Assembly: GCA_025993795.1 (NCBI GenBank) | Contig: JAMQHL010000048.1 | Span: 1 to 64,000, forward strand | Origin: Planctomycetota bacterium | Lineage (GTDB): Bacteria > Planctomycetota > UBA8742 > UBA2392 | DNA length: 64,000 nt | Direction of reading: 5' to 3' | Shown here: positions 62,552 to 64,000 of the stretch, piece by piece | Layout: the number at the start of each line of letters is the position of its first letter | Position numbering within the stretch: position 1 is the stretch's first letter | The notes under the pieces: generated by a model | Told to the model about the DNA's origin: nothing | The model's input: only the letters and a program-made list of their open reading frames with translations | Database searches by the model: none | Program-made: the position numbers and the translations under genes

Positions 62552-63756
62552 ACGGCGATGCCCATGTACATCATGCATCCGCCAACGCTCAGCACGAAAA
62601 TGGCGATCAGCACCAACGTAACCCAAAGCAGCATATTTGAGCTGGTGGACGAGCTGGGGTGATGCATCGGCATGTGCATAGGCGGATGGCTCATCATCGG
62701 CGCCGGCGACGGCGGCGCACTGAAGTGAAACTGCGGCCCCGGTGGCGGCGGCGTGGGCGGCAGCGGCACATACTGCGAAACGCTGCCGTGCTTCAGCAGG
62801 TCATCCAGCGAAGCCAGTCGCGTCATGCCATGGCCCGCCTGTGCCAAAATCTGCGAGATCCGGTCACAGACTTCGCGTGCACTGGGCCTGCGGGCGGGTT
62901 CGCGCGCGGTCATGTCGATCAGCAGATACACAGCGGCGTCAGGTATGTGCCCGAACTTTTCGCGTTCATAGGGGATGTCGTTGTTCACGTGCTGGACGGC
63001 GACGCTGACCGGCGTCGTGCCTGAGTATGGCGGCGCGCCCGTGATCAAGTGCCAGGCCGTCACGCCCAGCGAGTACACGTCGCTGCGCTGGTCAAGGTCT
63101 TTGCCGCCGGCTTGCTCCGGGCTCATGTAGTGGGCAGTTCCGATGGCGGCGCCGGGCATGGTCAGTTCGGTCGTGGCCTCCACGGCGCGGGCCAGGCCAA
63201 AGTCGCCAAGTTTGACGCGGCCGTCGCGCGCTACGAATACGTTGTGCGGCTTGATGTCGCGGTGCACGATGCCCTGCGCGTGCGCATGGGCGAGCCCGTC
63301 GGCAATCTGCGCGATCACTTTCAAGCACGCCACGCCGTCGAGCGCCCCGTGTTGCTTCAGCAGTGCGGACAGATCCGTGCCATCCACGAACTCCATCACG
63401 ATGTAGGGCACGTTGTCCTGCTCGTTCACATCAAGCACGCGCACAATGTTGGGATGGTCAAGCCTTGCCGCAGTGCGCGCTTCGCGCAGAAAGCGCTGCC
63501 GGGAGGTCGGGTCGGCGCTGATGTGCACGCCCATGGTCTTTACAGCCACCGCTACATCAAGCCCGATGTGGCGGCCACGGTAGACCCGCCCCATGCCGCC
63601 ACGGCCGAGCTCTTTGGTGACCAGCACCTGGCCAAGTCGCATCTTGATGCTGGTTTCGTCGATGGGCTTGGTGCCGGTGTCGGAACTGTCAGAGCCGATC
63701 TCGAGCAATGTATGCTCATCGACCGGCTTGAAGTCGCTGTTGTCATCGGGGTCCAT
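62548..63756 (-). CDS. Hanks-type Ser/Thr protein kinase with C-terminal membrane anchor
   Basis: The 402-residue protein has an acidic N-terminal extension (1-38) and a full kinase domain: GRGGMGRV (51-58), Lys73, HRDIKPHN (165-172), DFG (185-187) and SPE. It is followed by a Pro/Met/His-rich linker (about 335-370) and one C-terminal membrane helix (about 374-395), leaving only a few residues outside. It is thus a tail-anchored cytoplasmic kinase without an external sensor, unlike PASTA-type kinases. The HPxNIVRVLDV and TAHYMSPEQ motifs are typical of planctomycete kinases. Confidence 0.92.
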   Translation of the reverse strand: MDPDDNSDFKPVDEHTLLEIGSDSSDTGTKPIDETSIKMRLGQVLVTKELGRGGMGRVYRGRHIGLDVAVAVKTMGVHISADPTSRQRFLREARTAARLDHPNIVRVLDVNEQDNVPYIVMEFVDGTDLSALLKQHGALDGVACLKVIAQIADGLAHAHAQGIVHRDIKPHNVFVARDGRVKLGDFGLARAVEATTELTMPGAAIGTAHYMSPEQAGGKDLDQRSDVYSLGVTAWHLITGAPPYSGTTPVSVAVQHVNNDIPYEREKFGHIPDAAVYLLIDMTAREPARRPSAREVCDRISQILAQAGHGMTRLASLDDLLKHGSVSQYVPLPPTPPPPGPQFHFSAPPSPAPMMSHPPMHMPMHHPSSSTSSNMLLWVTLVLIAIFVLSVGGCMMYMGIAV

Positions 63757-63795
63757 GGCCGGATTGTAGTGGCTCGGTGGCGTTCGCGGCAGAGC

Positions 63796-64000
63796 CTAGA
63801 GTGCCCTGAGCGCAAAGCCGAGCGCGCTCGTGATTTCGCGCTGTTTCGCCTTCAACTCGGCGCGGGAATCGGCGCCCAGGTTGAACACGCAATACCGGAA
63901 ACTAGCACCGTCTTCGAATACGAATTCATCCACCATCTGGCCGGCAGCGATTTCGGCCCAGGCCAGTGTGCCAGGAAACCGCTCCATGACCCCGGCAAGT
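63796..64000 (-). CDS. Partial protein (5' end off the window)
   Basis: The last 68 or so codons of a minus-strand gene end at 63796. The frame stays open through the right edge, so the ATG at 63987 may be internal. The visible part has one aromatic strand region (FRYCVFNLGAD) and a basic helix (ELKAKQREITSALGFAL). No family recognised from so little. Confidence 0.4.
   Translation of the reverse strand, partial: LAGVMERFPGTLAWAEIAAGQMVDEFVFEDGASFRYCVFNLGADSRAELKAKQREITSALGFALRAL

Overview
The window is uniformly GC-rich bacterial DNA from a Gram-negative organism. It encodes an outer-membrane porin-like protein, several lipobox lipoproteins, and many genes preceded by clear GGAG-type ribosome-binding sites. 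The gene mix suggests a planctomycete or a relative in the PVC superphylum: two eukaryotic-type Ser/Thr kinases and a PP2C phosphatase, many TPR and WD40 proteins, a secreted caspase-like protease, two MoxR ATPases with a DUF4129/DUF4350/DUF58 cluster, and an archaeal/eukaryotic-type prolyl-tRNA synthetase. This placement is inferred from gene content; there is no rRNA in the window.

Layout, left half. A large partial DUF2325-like coiled-coil gene runs off the left edge (1-1621, minus). It is followed by a HAD phosphatase and two related secreted, charged proteins flanking an HEGTH lipoprotein (2823-5583). Next come a GGDEF diguanylate cyclase, a siroheme-pathway dehydrogenase, an unknown lipoprotein, a porin, a PP2C phosphatase, a short prenyl synthase, and a secreted caspase-like protein with an EF-hand and two Tudor/agenet-like modules (13066-14175). 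After tRNA-Arg(CCU) come a zinc-ribbon membrane protein, a 1010-residue TPR/peptidase-MA protein, a MoxR ATPase, a TPR protein, an SDR, and proS with a hairpin-rich leader.

Middle. Genes 24696-30475 form a tightly packed operon (membrane protein, DUF4129, DUF4350, MoxR, DUF58), probably an envelope assembly or chaperone module. Directly after it lies a segment of about 2.75 kb bounded by 110-bp direct repeats of the DUF58 3' end. It holds a transglutaminase-like gene broken by an 11-bp tandem duplication and an in-frame UGA, plus an intact secreted protein. A lone macro-domain protein and an apparently N-terminally truncated ATPase/TPR protein follow. This 30.4-35.4 kb stretch looks the most accessory.

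Right half. Elongator tRNA-Met, a membrane protein translationally coupled to a tricorn-type S41 protease, two tandem paralogous membrane proteins coupled to an isoaspartyl peptidase, tRNA-Arg(UCU), an FMN reductase, a TPR-kinase, moaA, a small unknown gene with queF, an SDR, and a frameshifted ferredoxin/ASKHA activase-like gene come first. They are followed by two convergent WD40 proteins (one secreted, one lipoprotein), an AddB/AddA-type helicase-nuclease pair, a MATE transporter, a membrane-anchored kinase, and a partial gene at the right edge. No CRISPR array, recognisable transposase, integrase or rRNA was seen.
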